Translations under genes and position numbers: made by a program
Assembly: GCA_902802815.1 (NCBI GenBank)
Contig: CADCNQ010000003.1
Span: 124,001 to 188,000, forward strand
Direction of reading: 5' to 3'
Source: an uncultured Bacteroidales bacterium
Lineage (GTDB): Bacteria; Bacteroidota; Bacteroidia; Bacteroidales; Bacteroidaceae
DNA length: 64,000 nucleotides
In this document: positions 32,772-40,083 of the stretch, piece by piece
Position numbering within the stretch: the first letter of the stretch is position 1
How the letters are laid out: each line of letters starts with the position of its first letter
The notes under the pieces: generated by a model
What the model was told of the DNA's origin: nothing
Seen by the model: only the letters and a program-made list of their open reading frames with translations
Databases searched by the model: none

Positions 32772-33196
32772 GCACGCCGACAAAAGACAATACCCTTTAT
32801 CTGCCTATAAAGCAGGTTTATTTCGACCAGATTATAGCCGGTACTAAGAAAGACGAGTATCGCGAAGTGAAGATTGGTATTACGGCCAACAGGTATCTTC
32901 AGAAAAACGAAGATGGCAGCTATGTGCTCAATCCCGAATGCACCACGCCCGGGACAGAGTATTACGTGGATGACTACAACGACGGGCATTTCCCCTTCAT
33001 GCCAAAACGGTATAAATACCTGCACCTAGTTGTCGGCTACAACAAGGTGCGTGACGAAGCTCTCGTAGAGGTGACTGACATCAGCTTCGAGCCTACCCGA
33101 GTGCGCGGCACCGGCAAGATGAAGTTCACGTTTTGGATCATCGACTATCACCTTGGCAAGGTGGTCTCTCTAGAGCGCCAAAAGCATCACGACTGA
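32768..33196 (+). CDS. ASCH domain protein
   Basis: This 142-residue protein has a clear ASCH pattern: LPIKQVYFDQIIAGTKKDEY followed by REVK (the conserved GxKxxExR-like core), then YKYLHLVVGYNKVRDEALVE. ASCH proteins bind RNA, and some are nucleases or toxins. The coupling to the XRE gene suggests joint function. Its 3' end overlaps the convergent gene at 33187 by 10 nt. Confidence 0.8.
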   Translation: MSTPTKDNTLYLPIKQVYFDQIIAGTKKDEYREVKIGITANRYLQKNEDGSYVLNPECTTPGTEYYVDDYNDGHFPFMPKRYKYLHLVVGYNKVRDEALVEVTDISFEPTRVRGTGKMKFTFWIIDYHLGKVVSLERQKHHD

Positions 33197-33576
33197 GTAA
33201 GCACATCATAGATTTTTTGGGTCTCTTCTCTAAACCCTTTGTGGGTAAAGAGAAGAGATTTTGCATCACCGAAATAGATAGAAATAGCGTTCTTACTAAG
33301 GCCCAGCACCTTGGCAAGTTCACGGCGTACGCCGCCTTTGCACATCCGGCTGTTAACGAATGAGGCCGGCGAGTACATGAAAAACACAAGCAGAATAAAA
33401 ATCTTTGTGTTGTCCCGGTTCTTTGGGTTGGCAACACTGACAAACACATCATGAATGTGCCGGATCTCACTCAAGTCCGTCCTTGCTGGCTGTGTGTGCA
33501 TGCGCTCTTCGATGGCCGCGAGCTCTGCCTGTTTTCTCAGCCACCTGATCTGCTTAATTTTTTCCGCTATTTCCAT
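33187..33576 (-). CDS. HTH protein, candidate late-gene activator
   Basis: This 129-residue protein ends with RRELAKVLGLSKNAISIYFG and a basic/aromatic tail, an obvious helix-turn-helix. The middle (KIFILLVFFMYSPASFVNSR) looks hydrophobic but belongs to a helical domain. It is the last gene of the early operon, next to the late promoter, the position at which late activators are often encoded. The activator role is inference. A second HTH-based role in replication control is possible. Confidence 0.6.
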   Translation of the reverse strand: MEIAEKIKQIRWLRKQAELAAIEERMHTQPARTDLSEIRHIHDVFVSVANPKNRDNTKIFILLVFFMYSPASFVNSRMCKGGVRRELAKVLGLSKNAISIYFGDAKSLLFTHKGFREETQKIYDVLTQS

Positions 33577-33739
33577 CGCTGTCTATGATTTGGTAGATGA
33601 AGTTTACTTTGACGTGCTTGGATTTCTTGATGCTCTTCCTGTAAGCCTCAATATCCTCGACCTCGACGGGTTCATTAGAGAACACCTTCTCGCCGTTTCT
33701 GCACAGGAAAATTGTTTTTGTGATTCTGTACATAGTCAT
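33554..33739 (-). CDS. Small conserved-looking protein, unknown function
   Basis: 61 residues (MTMYRITKTIFLCRNGEKVF ... YQIIDSDGNSGKN), a small alpha/beta protein. It overlaps both neighbours (4 nt upstream, 23 nt downstream), typical of packed early phage genes. No family recognised. Confidence 0.6.
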   Translation of the reverse strand: MTMYRITKTIFLCRNGEKVFSNEPVEVEDIEAYRKSIKKSKHVKVNFIYQIIDSDGNSGKN

Positions 33740-34392
33740 TCAAATTTAATCACATTACCATCGAAAGTGTAAATGGGTATCTTATAGCGTCCGGCCGTCT
33801 CAAGCTCAGTGCGGCATCCGTCCGAATTTTGCCAGCCGACATCCATATAGATGGCGTCACTTGTGAATACCTCTTGCACGCACCTCTTTATGGCTTCATT
33901 CTCAGGCGTACCGAGGGGACAGATGTCCGTGCCGCCGACCACTTCCCAGCCGTTGAAACGATAGTCTGCGCGGAGTATGGGTTTGAGGTATTCAAGCCTC
34001 TCTTTTGCAGACTTGTATTTTTCCTCAAACGTATCTTCCTTCCTCGCGTTGATCGGTGTCGCGATATACAGCTTCAGACGACTGCTGACCTGTTTGCTGT
34101 CAATGAAGATGTAGTAATCCATGCAGCTCCAGCCTCCGTCACCCTCAACTTTCGCAATGCGGAGATTCTTCCATCTTTCCGGGACGGGCGAGAGCAATTT
34201 CCCATATCGGTATTCTATTCCGCCCGTCCTTCTGCGGCGCCCGTCTTCTGACACACGGAAGTGTCCCCATTCTCCGGGCTCAGCCTTCAACACTTCATTG
34301 ACAAAATCAGCTGCAGTCTTGGCCTGATAGTTCTCAATGGAAAAGGGGGCCGTTTCGTCACCTCTCCAGTCTCCGATTCGTATCTGTTTCAT
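33736..34392 (-). CDS. DUF4406-like (nucleoside deoxyribosyltransferase fold) protein with N-terminal extension
   Basis: This 218-residue protein has a C-terminal domain from about residue 105: LKLYIATPINARKEDTFEEK, then DAIYMDVGWQNSDGCRTELE and AGRYKIPIYTF. This matches the DUF4406/deoxyribosyltransferase-like fold with its DxxxxxxGWxxSxGCxxE signature. The first 100 residues contain GDWRGDETAPFSIENYQAKT and are specific to phage versions. A role in nucleotide metabolism or base exchange is inferred from the fold. Confidence 0.75.
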   Translation of the reverse strand: MKQIRIGDWRGDETAPFSIENYQAKTAADFVNEVLKAEPGEWGHFRVSEDGRRRRTGGIEYRYGKLLSPVPERWKNLRIAKVEGDGGWSCMDYYIFIDSKQVSSRLKLYIATPINARKEDTFEEKYKSAKERLEYLKPILRADYRFNGWEVVGGTDICPLGTPENEAIKRCVQEVFTSDAIYMDVGWQNSDGCRTELETAGRYKIPIYTFDGNVIKFE

Positions 34393-34394
34393 GG

Positions 34395-34757
34395 TTATTC
34401 CTCCTTAATGATTACTATTTTTACCTTCTCTCCAGAATTTCCGCACGCGAAATTACCGCAAAGGTGAACTTGTCCTTTCTTTTTGGGGCGTGCAAGTTCT
34501 GCAGTAAAGGCCCTCTTTAATATCTGCTCTTTCTGCCATTGGGCAAAGTGGCGAGCGATTGGTGGAACAAAAAAACCGCAGGGAAGAGTATTCTCCACGT
34601 AGTGTTGAATTTCTTCCTCCAATGCTTCGGTTTCATTACTACGCCTGCGTTCTCTCAGTTCTGTCAGCCACTCGGCCAGCTGCCGATGTTCCAAAGAGCA
34701 GCTATCATCGCCATTCTGCCTTTCAAGGCAATGTTGTATCGCTTCGTCTAACGTCAT
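34395..34757 (-). CDS. Hypothetical early protein
   Basis: 120 residues, helical and charged in the first half (EHRQLAEWLTELRERRRSNE), with a C-terminal PKKKGQVHLCGNFACGNSGE that may bind metal through its cysteines. It sits between DUF4406 and a small membrane protein, 2-nt gaps either side. Not recognised. Confidence 0.6.
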   Translation of the reverse strand: MTLDEAIQHCLERQNGDDSCSLEHRQLAEWLTELRERRRSNETEALEEEIQHYVENTLPCGFFVPPIARHFAQWQKEQILKRAFTAELARPKKKGQVHLCGNFACGNSGEKVKIVIIKEE

Positions 34758-34759
34758 GG

Positions 34760-34984
34760 CTATTTCCCGTATTTTAGAGTGAAGATGCTGTCCTTCAGGT
34801 CGTACACCTGCATGCGCAATTTGTGGTTTTCATTTATCACGGAATCACGCTGACATATAAGTTCTGCAGCTACTTCGTTTGCAATGCGAAGATCATAACT
34901 CTTCCGAAGTTTGGAGATACCTATATAAACGTTGTAAAGAAGCAGCACAAAAATGGTAGCGGTGGTTAAAGTTCTTTGATTCAT
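34760..34984 (-). CDS. Small membrane-anchored coiled-coil protein
   Basis: 74 residues: an N-terminal hydrophobic helix (ATIFVLLLYNVYIGI) and then a coiled coil (AAELICQRDSVINENHKLRM). Rz-like i-spanins share this layout but usually lie in the lysis cassette; this gene is early. Function unknown. Confidence 0.6.
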   Translation of the reverse strand: MNQRTLTTATIFVLLLYNVYIGISKLRKSYDLRIANEVAAELICQRDSVINENHKLRMQVYDLKDSIFTLKYGK

Positions 34985-35010
34985 GGTTATTTTTTTTTGA
35001 GTTTATTGTA

Positions 35011-35238
35011 TCAAATGTAGGGGCGCCTTGGCTGTGCGTAGATGTCGATGAACATACTGGAGGAGTCTGTATCGATTCTGTGAACTATACGCTCCACGGC
35101 ATATTCTTCTGTATCATGGCTGACAGTAATGCGTGTGCCGATGGCCACACCTGGCAGATTGCCAAAGATGGGGTCGGTGGCTAACTGCCAGTCTTGTGAC
35201 GGCCTGTTTTTCTTGTATATACGTGTGTAGGTTTTCAT
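35011..35238 (-). CDS. Hypothetical early protein
   Basis: 75 residues, basic and beta-rich (ATDPIFGNLPGVAIGTRITV, EEYAVERIVHRIDTDSSSMF). It overlaps the preceding gene by 4 nt. No family recognised. Confidence 0.6.
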   Translation of the reverse strand: MKTYTRIYKKNRPSQDWQLATDPIFGNLPGVAIGTRITVSHDTEEYAVERIVHRIDTDSSSMFIDIYAQPRRPYI

Positions 35239-35594
35239 GTTTTATTCGATTTTTGTCTTAAAGATTTCCATCTCTGTTTTCGAGTCTCTCTCAGCATGTC
35301 CTCCAATTCGTACGGAACATTCTGAATCATCCCGTGGTATCGATCATCCACCCACATTGTGTGAACTTTGATAACCGCTTTGTCGATGTCTTCCTGCGAC
35401 TTATGCTGCCAGCAATATTCGCATACCGGGAAGAACCCACTGCCACTATGTTCGTCTGTGCATTCTACCATGTCGATAAAATGGATCCTCACAACAGCCC
35501 AAGGCAAACCGCAACAGCCACAAGTAGTATTATATGGGTGCATGGCGCGATACGCACTTGCAACAAACGATAATCGCTTTAATCGTTCTATCAT
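35235..35594 (-). CDS. Small zinc-finger-like protein
   Basis: 119 residues with two CxxC pairs, CGCCG near residue 26 and CEYCWQHK near residue 58, spaced as in a zinc finger or an HNH-like treble clef. The catalytic HNH residues are not evident. The C-terminus is basic. Function unknown. Confidence 0.6.
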   Translation of the reverse strand: MIERLKRLSFVASAYRAMHPYNTTCGCCGLPWAVVRIHFIDMVECTDEHSGSGFFPVCEYCWQHKSQEDIDKAVIKVHTMWVDDRYHGMIQNVPYELEDMLRETRKQRWKSLRQKSNKT

Positions 35595-35632
35595 AGGTCG
35601 TTCCTCCTCAATTTTACTAAAAACATCTTACG

Positions 35633-36124
35633 TTATTCCGCATGGTGCTTGATGATAAACACATCGCGGTCCGTGGGCGCTCCCCATTCTGGCTTACCGC
35701 GTCCGATGGTGATGCTGCCAATCTTCCTGACGAAAGTGCGTTTGGTGTACCCGTAGCGGAAGAGCACATGGGTATATCCTTTTACATTGCATGATTCGTA
35801 GTTGTACCGGTGGGAGAATAGGGCAGTGTCACGCCCGAGCAGCCTCTTGCACCAGTATGGCGTTATCTCCCGGTATTCCTCATTCTTTTCGCCACTCTCC
35901 TGCATGTCGTACCAGATCGCTTTCAGCGGGAGATTGAGCAACTTAATTTCTTTTGCATTCATGGTCTTATTTTGGCTGATATTGATTTTTCTAAGCCTCT
36001 CAAACCCTTTAATAAAATCCCCCATAGAAAACGCCGCCTTGGCCACCTGCCCAAAGAACCGGTGTATTAGATGGGCATCACTAATTTTCTTGGGTTTGCC
36101 TTGATGGCTGCTTTTATAAGTCAT
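35633..36124 (-). CDS. ASCH-domain protein with helical N-terminal extension
   Basis: This 163-residue protein has a C-terminal ASCH-like domain: NLPLKAIWYDMQESGEKNEE, YREITPYW, then TVLFRYGYTKRTF-type strand (actual TH-VLFRYGYTKRTFVRKIGS). The first 54 residues (PKKISDAHLIHRFFGQVAKA) could be a separate short segment. The start at 36124 is preferred because it overlaps the preceding small gene's end. A start at 35962 would give the ASCH domain alone. It is one of three ASCH-type proteins of this prophage. Confidence 0.65.
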   Translation of the reverse strand: MTYKSSHQGKPKKISDAHLIHRFFGQVAKAAFSMGDFIKGFERLRKINISQNKTMNAKEIKLLNLPLKAIWYDMQESGEKNEEYREITPYWCKRLLGRDTALFSHRYNYESCNVKGYTHVLFRYGYTKRTFVRKIGSITIGRGKPEWGAPTDRDVFIIKHHAE

Positions 36125-36293
36125 TTACTCCCTTTTTTGTCGTTTCACATAAATTATCCAAGAGCTGCATTTTCGCCCGGTCAAGACACCTCCGGCAATA
36201 CGGATGACTGGGGATGTCAGGATCAATGCACGGCCAAAAGGCTACTGCCTGCTTCCCGCAGACACAGCATTTGCAATCTGAAGCCTTTATCAT
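36114..36293 (-). CDS. 59-residue zinc-knuckle protein
   Basis: ATG at 36293 gives MIKASDCKCCVCGKQAVAFW ... HPYCRRCLDRAKMQ. Two cysteine pairs (CCVC near residues 9-12, and CRRC at about 33-36) suggest a zinc knuckle. Its end overlaps the next gene by 11 nt, consistent with operon organisation. Confidence 0.65.
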   Translation of the reverse strand: MIKASDCKCCVCGKQAVAFWPCIDPDIPSHPYCRRCLDRAKMQLLDNLCETTKKGVNDL

Positions 36294-36302
36294 AACCGGT
36301 TA

Positions 36303-36644
36303 CTACGTTAAGGGTTCGTTCAACTTCAATATCATTTCGTAGCATGTATCAACTGGGTTGTCGTGCCAGTCCGAAAACATTTGGTCTGCGTAGATTCTGT
36401 AATGGTTATCTACAGAAGAGTCCAGCGATAAAAAAGGTATAACTCTAAGCAATGCGGCCAAGCTCCAGCAAGGAATATCCCTTCTGTCTGTCGCTTTTTC
36501 AAAATCCGGCCACTCACGATAATCCGGCTCTCCGACCCATCTGTCTTTCTGATATTTCCAGCTCATGTCCGCAGTATCGGGCGGAAGTACCTCTGCCAGC
36601 TTCTTCGACTGTTCAATGTCCGTGTATGATTTGATTTGTACCAT
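36303..36644 (-). CDS. Conserved Bacteroidetes-phage-type hypothetical protein
   Basis: 113 residues. The motif SLAALLRVIPFLSLDSSVDN followed by YRIYADQ, then NPVDTCYEMILKLNE, is a pattern I associate with a widespread small protein of Bacteroides prophages and conjugative elements. Function unknown; the acidic composition suggests protein binding. Confidence 0.65.
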   Translation of the reverse strand: MVQIKSYTDIEQSKKLAEVLPPDTADMSWKYQKDRWVGEPDYREWPDFEKATDRRDIPCWSLAALLRVIPFLSLDSSVDNHYRIYADQMFSDWHDNPVDTCYEMILKLNEPLT

Positions 36645-36649
36645 AGTCG

Positions 36650-36790
36650 TTAAAGTTCGAGTTCAGATTTATCTTCAAAGTTATCGCACGTCTCTCCTTC
36701 CATCGGCAGTGCAATCTCATCCCACATTTCACAAGGATAACCATAAAGGCATTTCTTGCATAGTTCTTTCGTTACTTTAATTGTTGCCAT
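36650..36790 (-). CDS. 46-residue Cys-containing protein
   Basis: ATG at 36790 opens MATIKVTKELCKKCLYGYPC and continues to GETCDNFEDKSELEL. Cysteines at 11, 14, 20 and 35 suggest metal binding. It fills the gap between two operon genes. Unknown function. Confidence 0.6.
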   Translation of the reverse strand: MATIKVTKELCKKCLYGYPCEMWDEIALPMEGETCDNFEDKSELEL

Positions 36791-36811
36791 ACTCGCTTTT
36801 CATGTGTATAA

Positions 36812-37303
36812 TTATTTGTTTCTCTTGCGGCCCTGTTTCTGCAGACGGCGCTTTGCTTTCTTTTTCTTGGTGAAGTTCCTCGGCTCAATGTGAGGCGTGC
36901 TGTGACTTTGACGTATGTCGTGCGGGAGCAATATAGGCATTCTCTCAAATATTTTAACGTCGTCGGTCGGTAGCGATAATGCAACGGAAGTTGGCTCAAT
37001 ATGAATCTTATTGTACTCTACTTTATCCAGCGGAACGATAGTACATCCGAACTTTTCCTCTGTCTTACGAATTAGAGCAGGGTCCATCTTGTCGTATTCT
37101 TCACGAAGCACAACAAGCTTGGGCATTGCGTCCTGTTGCATACAACGATCTATCAACACCTTTCGAGATAGCTCTTCTAGATCCGGTCTAGCGACATCTT
37201 GAATGACAATATTCAGCTTTTCTGCAGCACCTTCGAGATCTTGGGATAATTCCGTATTGCCGACAAATACTTTGAGACGGTCGGCGGTAAGTCTTTGTGT
37301 CAT
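36812..37303 (-). CDS. Hypothetical early protein with basic tail
   Basis: 163 residues, alpha/beta (TADRLKVFVGNTELSQDLEG ... CTIVPLDKVEYNKIHI), ending in a strongly basic tail (KKKKAKRRLQKQGRKRNK) that could bind nucleic acid. Not recognised. Confidence 0.6.
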   Translation of the reverse strand: MTQRLTADRLKVFVGNTELSQDLEGAAEKLNIVIQDVARPDLEELSRKVLIDRCMQQDAMPKLVVLREEYDKMDPALIRKTEEKFGCTIVPLDKVEYNKIHIEPTSVALSLPTDDVKIFERMPILLPHDIRQSHSTPHIEPRNFTKKKKAKRRLQKQGRKRNK

Positions 37304-37307
37304 AACT

Positions 37308-37493
37308 TTAGTCTCCTCGCATGCTTTCTTTGAGAGTTTTCATATAATCTTCTTCGTAGAAGACCTGTCTGGCGCGTTCTATGAGGCTGTCAGCGTATTT
37401 GTTGAGAACGTCTTCGATGTGTTCCACGTCCATGAATGCTTCAATCATGGCGTTCATTAATTCTTGCCGGAAGGCTACTCTTGCGTGTGTCAT
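37308..37493 (-). CDS. Small helical protein
   Basis: 61 residues, all helical (ELMNAMIEAFMDVEHIEDVL, IERARQVFYEEDYMKTLKES). It stops 4 nt before the next gene. Function unknown. Confidence 0.55.
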   Translation of the reverse strand: MTHARVAFRQELMNAMIEAFMDVEHIEDVLNKYADSLIERARQVFYEEDYMKTLKESMRGD

Positions 37494-37511
37494 AACTTTT
37501 ATATAAATGTT

Positions 37512-38507
37512 TCACATACTCACATACCTCTTAGCCCACTCGGAAAACTCCACGTCGAGCTTACGACTGCGGCGTGTCTTCTCTTGGCCAAGGCATCGGC
37601 TCAGGGAGCGAAGCACGTAGTGGTCAACGCCGGTGTAGATGCGCTTGCGGTGGGCCACGTCGTCGAGGATGCGGTCGAATATGGATGAAGCAGCCTCCAG
37701 CACGTCACCCTCTGTCAGTTTGTTGCGCAGATAGCCGCTCGGGTCCACTGTGTCTATCCATCGCTGGCGCTCTCCGTAGAGATAGTCGGAGAGTGGTGTA
37801 ATGTCGCCCATGTAGCCCAGTCGCAGCAGTTGAAGCTCATGCTCGGCGCGCCGCATCTCGGAGAGCACCTTGTCGGTGGCGGCGGGTGTGGGCTCTTGGT
37901 GCTTGCAACCCTCAAAGCGATTGACCGCCTGCGGCTTCTTGCCCTCCTGCCATTTGCACCACACATCCTGCGGCAGGCGGAAATAGGAGGCGCCGTAGTG
38001 CGCGGCCATAGCCAGACGGCCCTGCGTCACGCTGACAAAGCGTCCTTTCTCCGGGCACCATAGTGTGAAGTAGCGCACCGTATCGCCCGGATGAAAGCTG
38101 CCGTCCACGAAGCCTGCAGGCGTGCGTCTGTAGCTGACAACTTCGCCAGTCTTCATGATGAAGTCGTAATCCGGGAAGTCCACGAGGTTGTGCAACCTCT
38201 TGCGGTGGCCGGTGAGTGTGCGCTTGGAGTAGTGGCGCACGCCATCGCATGCTTGGTGCAGTTTCCTCGTGGTGACGACGGTGTAGGAGTTGATGCGCGG
38301 ACACCAGAGGGAGTAGTGGCGCCCCGTGCCTTTGGCGTTGGGTGTGCCCTGTATGATGCGCGGACGACGGCACCTCCAGCTGACAATCTCGCTGGTCTCC
38401 TTCAGGAAGTCGTAGTCCGGGAAGTCTTTGAGGTTGTTCAGACGCGGCCCGTCGTAGGGCTTGGTCTTAGGGAAAAGAGTCATAGTTCGGTTAGAGGTTA
38501 ATTCCAT
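37512..38507 (-). CDS. Protein with two NUMOD4-like repeats
   Basis: This 331-residue protein contains a duplicated module: LNNLKDFPDYDFLKETSEIV with SWR (first copy) and LHNLVDFPDYDFIMKTGEVV with SYR (second copy). Each is followed by HYSLWCPR or YFTLWCPE and a TTRKLHQA / TQGRLAMA helix. This resembles NUMOD4 modules of homing endonucleases (DNA-sequence reading), but no HNH or GIY-YIG domain is attached. The C-terminal 100 residues are helical and basic. Role unknown, possibly DNA binding. Confidence 0.6.
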   Translation of the reverse strand: MELTSNRTMTLFPKTKPYDGPRLNNLKDFPDYDFLKETSEIVSWRCRRPRIIQGTPNAKGTGRHYSLWCPRINSYTVVTTRKLHQACDGVRHYSKRTLTGHRKRLHNLVDFPDYDFIMKTGEVVSYRRTPAGFVDGSFHPGDTVRYFTLWCPEKGRFVSVTQGRLAMAAHYGASYFRLPQDVWCKWQEGKKPQAVNRFEGCKHQEPTPAATDKVLSEMRRAEHELQLLRLGYMGDITPLSDYLYGERQRWIDTVDPSGYLRNKLTEGDVLEAASSIFDRILDDVAHRKRIYTGVDHYVLRSLSRCLGQEKTRRSRKLDVEFSEWAKRYVSM

Positions 38508-38871
38508 GAATATGTGCGGTCACACCTTCAAGATAGAACAATGTTTCCGTTTTCAGTAGGAATGAAACTAAATCTCTTGAGAGCACGGCGATACAAACTT
38601 CGTCGTTCAGGTCAAATGGGAAGGCGTTGTAAATTCTCCATATTTGATCAAGGCGGCTGAACAACTCCTTGCTTCGCTGGTATGCCGCGTTATAATCTGT
38701 TCCTTCACTGAGACATGGGAACACGTGCGTCTCAAATATACGATTGTGTAGTTCGCATCGCCTTGTCTCGAAGGCGTATGGTGTCCCTGTTCCATTAAAT
38801 TCTTTTTGCCAGTTCGATATACTCCGCAGTATATGCAAGTAGTCCTTGATGTCTTGTCTCATGCTTGCCAT
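38491..38871 (-). CDS. Hypothetical early protein
   Basis: 126 residues, helical (MRQDIKDYLHILRSISNWQK ... RSKELFSRLDQIWRIYNAFP). It overlaps the NUMOD4-like gene by 17 nt. Not recognised. Confidence 0.55.
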   Translation of the reverse strand: MASMRQDIKDYLHILRSISNWQKEFNGTGTPYAFETRRCELHNRIFETHVFPCLSEGTDYNAAYQRSKELFSRLDQIWRIYNAFPFDLNDEVCIAVLSRDLVSFLLKTETLFYLEGVTAHIHGINL

Positions 38872-38885
38872 GTGTCAGTCCTCCT

Positions 38886-39020
38886 TTATTTTCTGTTGGG
38901 GTATCGTTCTTTGTAAAGCTGCTCGGCGCGGTGCATGATTTCCTCGTATTTCTTCTTCACGTCAACGCCGAACTCCTCCAGCACGTCCATGTTGTAGATT
39001 TGGTCGAGTTCAATTTCCAT
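38886..39020 (-). CDS. 44-residue helical protein
   Basis: ATG at 39020 gives MEIELDQIYNMDVLEEFGVD and then KKKYEEIMHRAEQLYKERY; amphipathic helices throughout. It fills the gap between two genes of the operon. Function unknown. Confidence 0.55.
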   Translation of the reverse strand: MEIELDQIYNMDVLEEFGVDVKKKYEEIMHRAEQLYKERYPNRK

Positions 39021-39041
39021 TGCTGTTTCTTTTACGGATGA

Positions 39042-39926
39042 TTATTCGCAAAGTCCGTGATAGATGCTCATACAGGAATAGCCCTCTTCAGGCTCGAAGA
39101 GGTCAAGCTGTGCGTCGTCTCGGCTGACGTAGGCGATGACATCTTCAAAGGCTGGGATGCCGCCGCCGTGCTTCGTGCAGTATCGATCGGGTATCTTGCC
39201 CTTCGGGAAGAACGACGAGGGTGTCTTGTCGCCCTCTTTCAGGCTGTTCACTTCATCTTCCAGCCGAATGAGCCGCTGCACATATTCCTCGTCCTTCCGC
39301 ATGGCTTTCACTTCTGACAGCCGCGAGTAGATGCAAGGATAACAGCCCACGCGACTGGCGCCGCGTCGGTAGAGCGGATTGGGTTGCTGGCCGTTGTCGA
39401 TGATGAAGTCGATGATGTCCTGTGCGCTCATTCCGAGCATGGGCCGCTCCACCGTCGCCTTGTGGTGCTGGCACCATTGGCGCACGTCGGTCTTGCGGTA
39501 GAGCCTTTTCTTATCGTCGGTGAAGTATTCCGCGAAGTAGTCTGCCGAACATGGCAGTTTGCTGCGCGATGCACTCTCGGCTGCCCTGATGCCCTGTATG
39601 ATAATGAGGTCGTCGTCTTGCTCCAGTATGTAGTCTATCATCGGCTGAATCTTCAGTTGCACCGTACACATGCGGTGCTGGGTGTCGGGGAACCATCGCA
39701 TTCGCTTGCACAGCCCGATGAAGCCGTCCACGCTCTTGTTGCGCAGAACCTCCAACGGCACGCCTAACTGCTTAGTCACGTCGTTGATGTGCACGTAGGT
39801 CAGTTCGTGCTCCCAGCCTGTGTCGCAGAATACGGCTGTCACCTTGTCGGCTCCGAACTCCTTGCAAGCCTGAATGAGACACGCCTGCGAATCCTTTCCT
39901 CCTGAAAATGATACAATGATTTTCAT
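39042..39926 (-). CDS. PP-loop (PAPS reductase family) protein 2
   Basis: This 294-residue protein has the canonical loop SGGKDS at residues 8-13, then FCDTGWEHELTYVHI and MCTVQLKIQPM. IIIQGIRAAESASRSKLP completes the PAPS reductase-like core. A later GCYPCIYSRLSEVKAMR may hold metal or a cluster. Phage enzymes of this group are suspected in DNA phosphorothioation-like or queuosine-like chemistry, but no dnd genes are near. Substrate unknown. Confidence 0.85.
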   Translation of the reverse strand: MKIIVSFSGGKDSQACLIQACKEFGADKVTAVFCDTGWEHELTYVHINDVTKQLGVPLEVLRNKSVDGFIGLCKRMRWFPDTQHRMCTVQLKIQPMIDYILEQDDDLIIIQGIRAAESASRSKLPCSADYFAEYFTDDKKRLYRKTDVRQWCQHHKATVERPMLGMSAQDIIDFIIDNGQQPNPLYRRGASRVGCYPCIYSRLSEVKAMRKDEEYVQRLIRLEDEVNSLKEGDKTPSSFFPKGKIPDRYCTKHGGGIPAFEDVIAYVSRDDAQLDLFEPEEGYSCMSIYHGLCE

Positions 39927-39964
39927 TATTTTTTTATTTTTTCTTGATTTTTGCGTTCATTTTC

Positions 39965-40072
39965 TCAATCTCCTTTGCTTCTTTCTCCATTGACGACAGC
40001 GTGCTCAACCCCGGTGGATGTGCCGCCGGCGCCGCAGAAAAGGTCAATGTATAAAAGTTTGATGTTCTCCAT
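39965..40072 (-). pseudogene. Remnant of a C5-cytosine DNA methyltransferase
   Basis: ATG at 40072 starts LYIDLFCGAGGTSTGVEHAV, the SAM-binding motif I of a Dcm-type methyltransferase. After VNGE the frame leaves the family and stops 5 codons later; a family member needs about 300 more residues. At the break the DNA reads TCAATGGAGAA, which is also the start of a short downstream frame (MEKEAKEIEKMNAKI), pointing to deletion by microhomology. The remnant cannot be active. Confidence 0.8.
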
Positions 40073-40083
40073 TGTTTTTGTGA

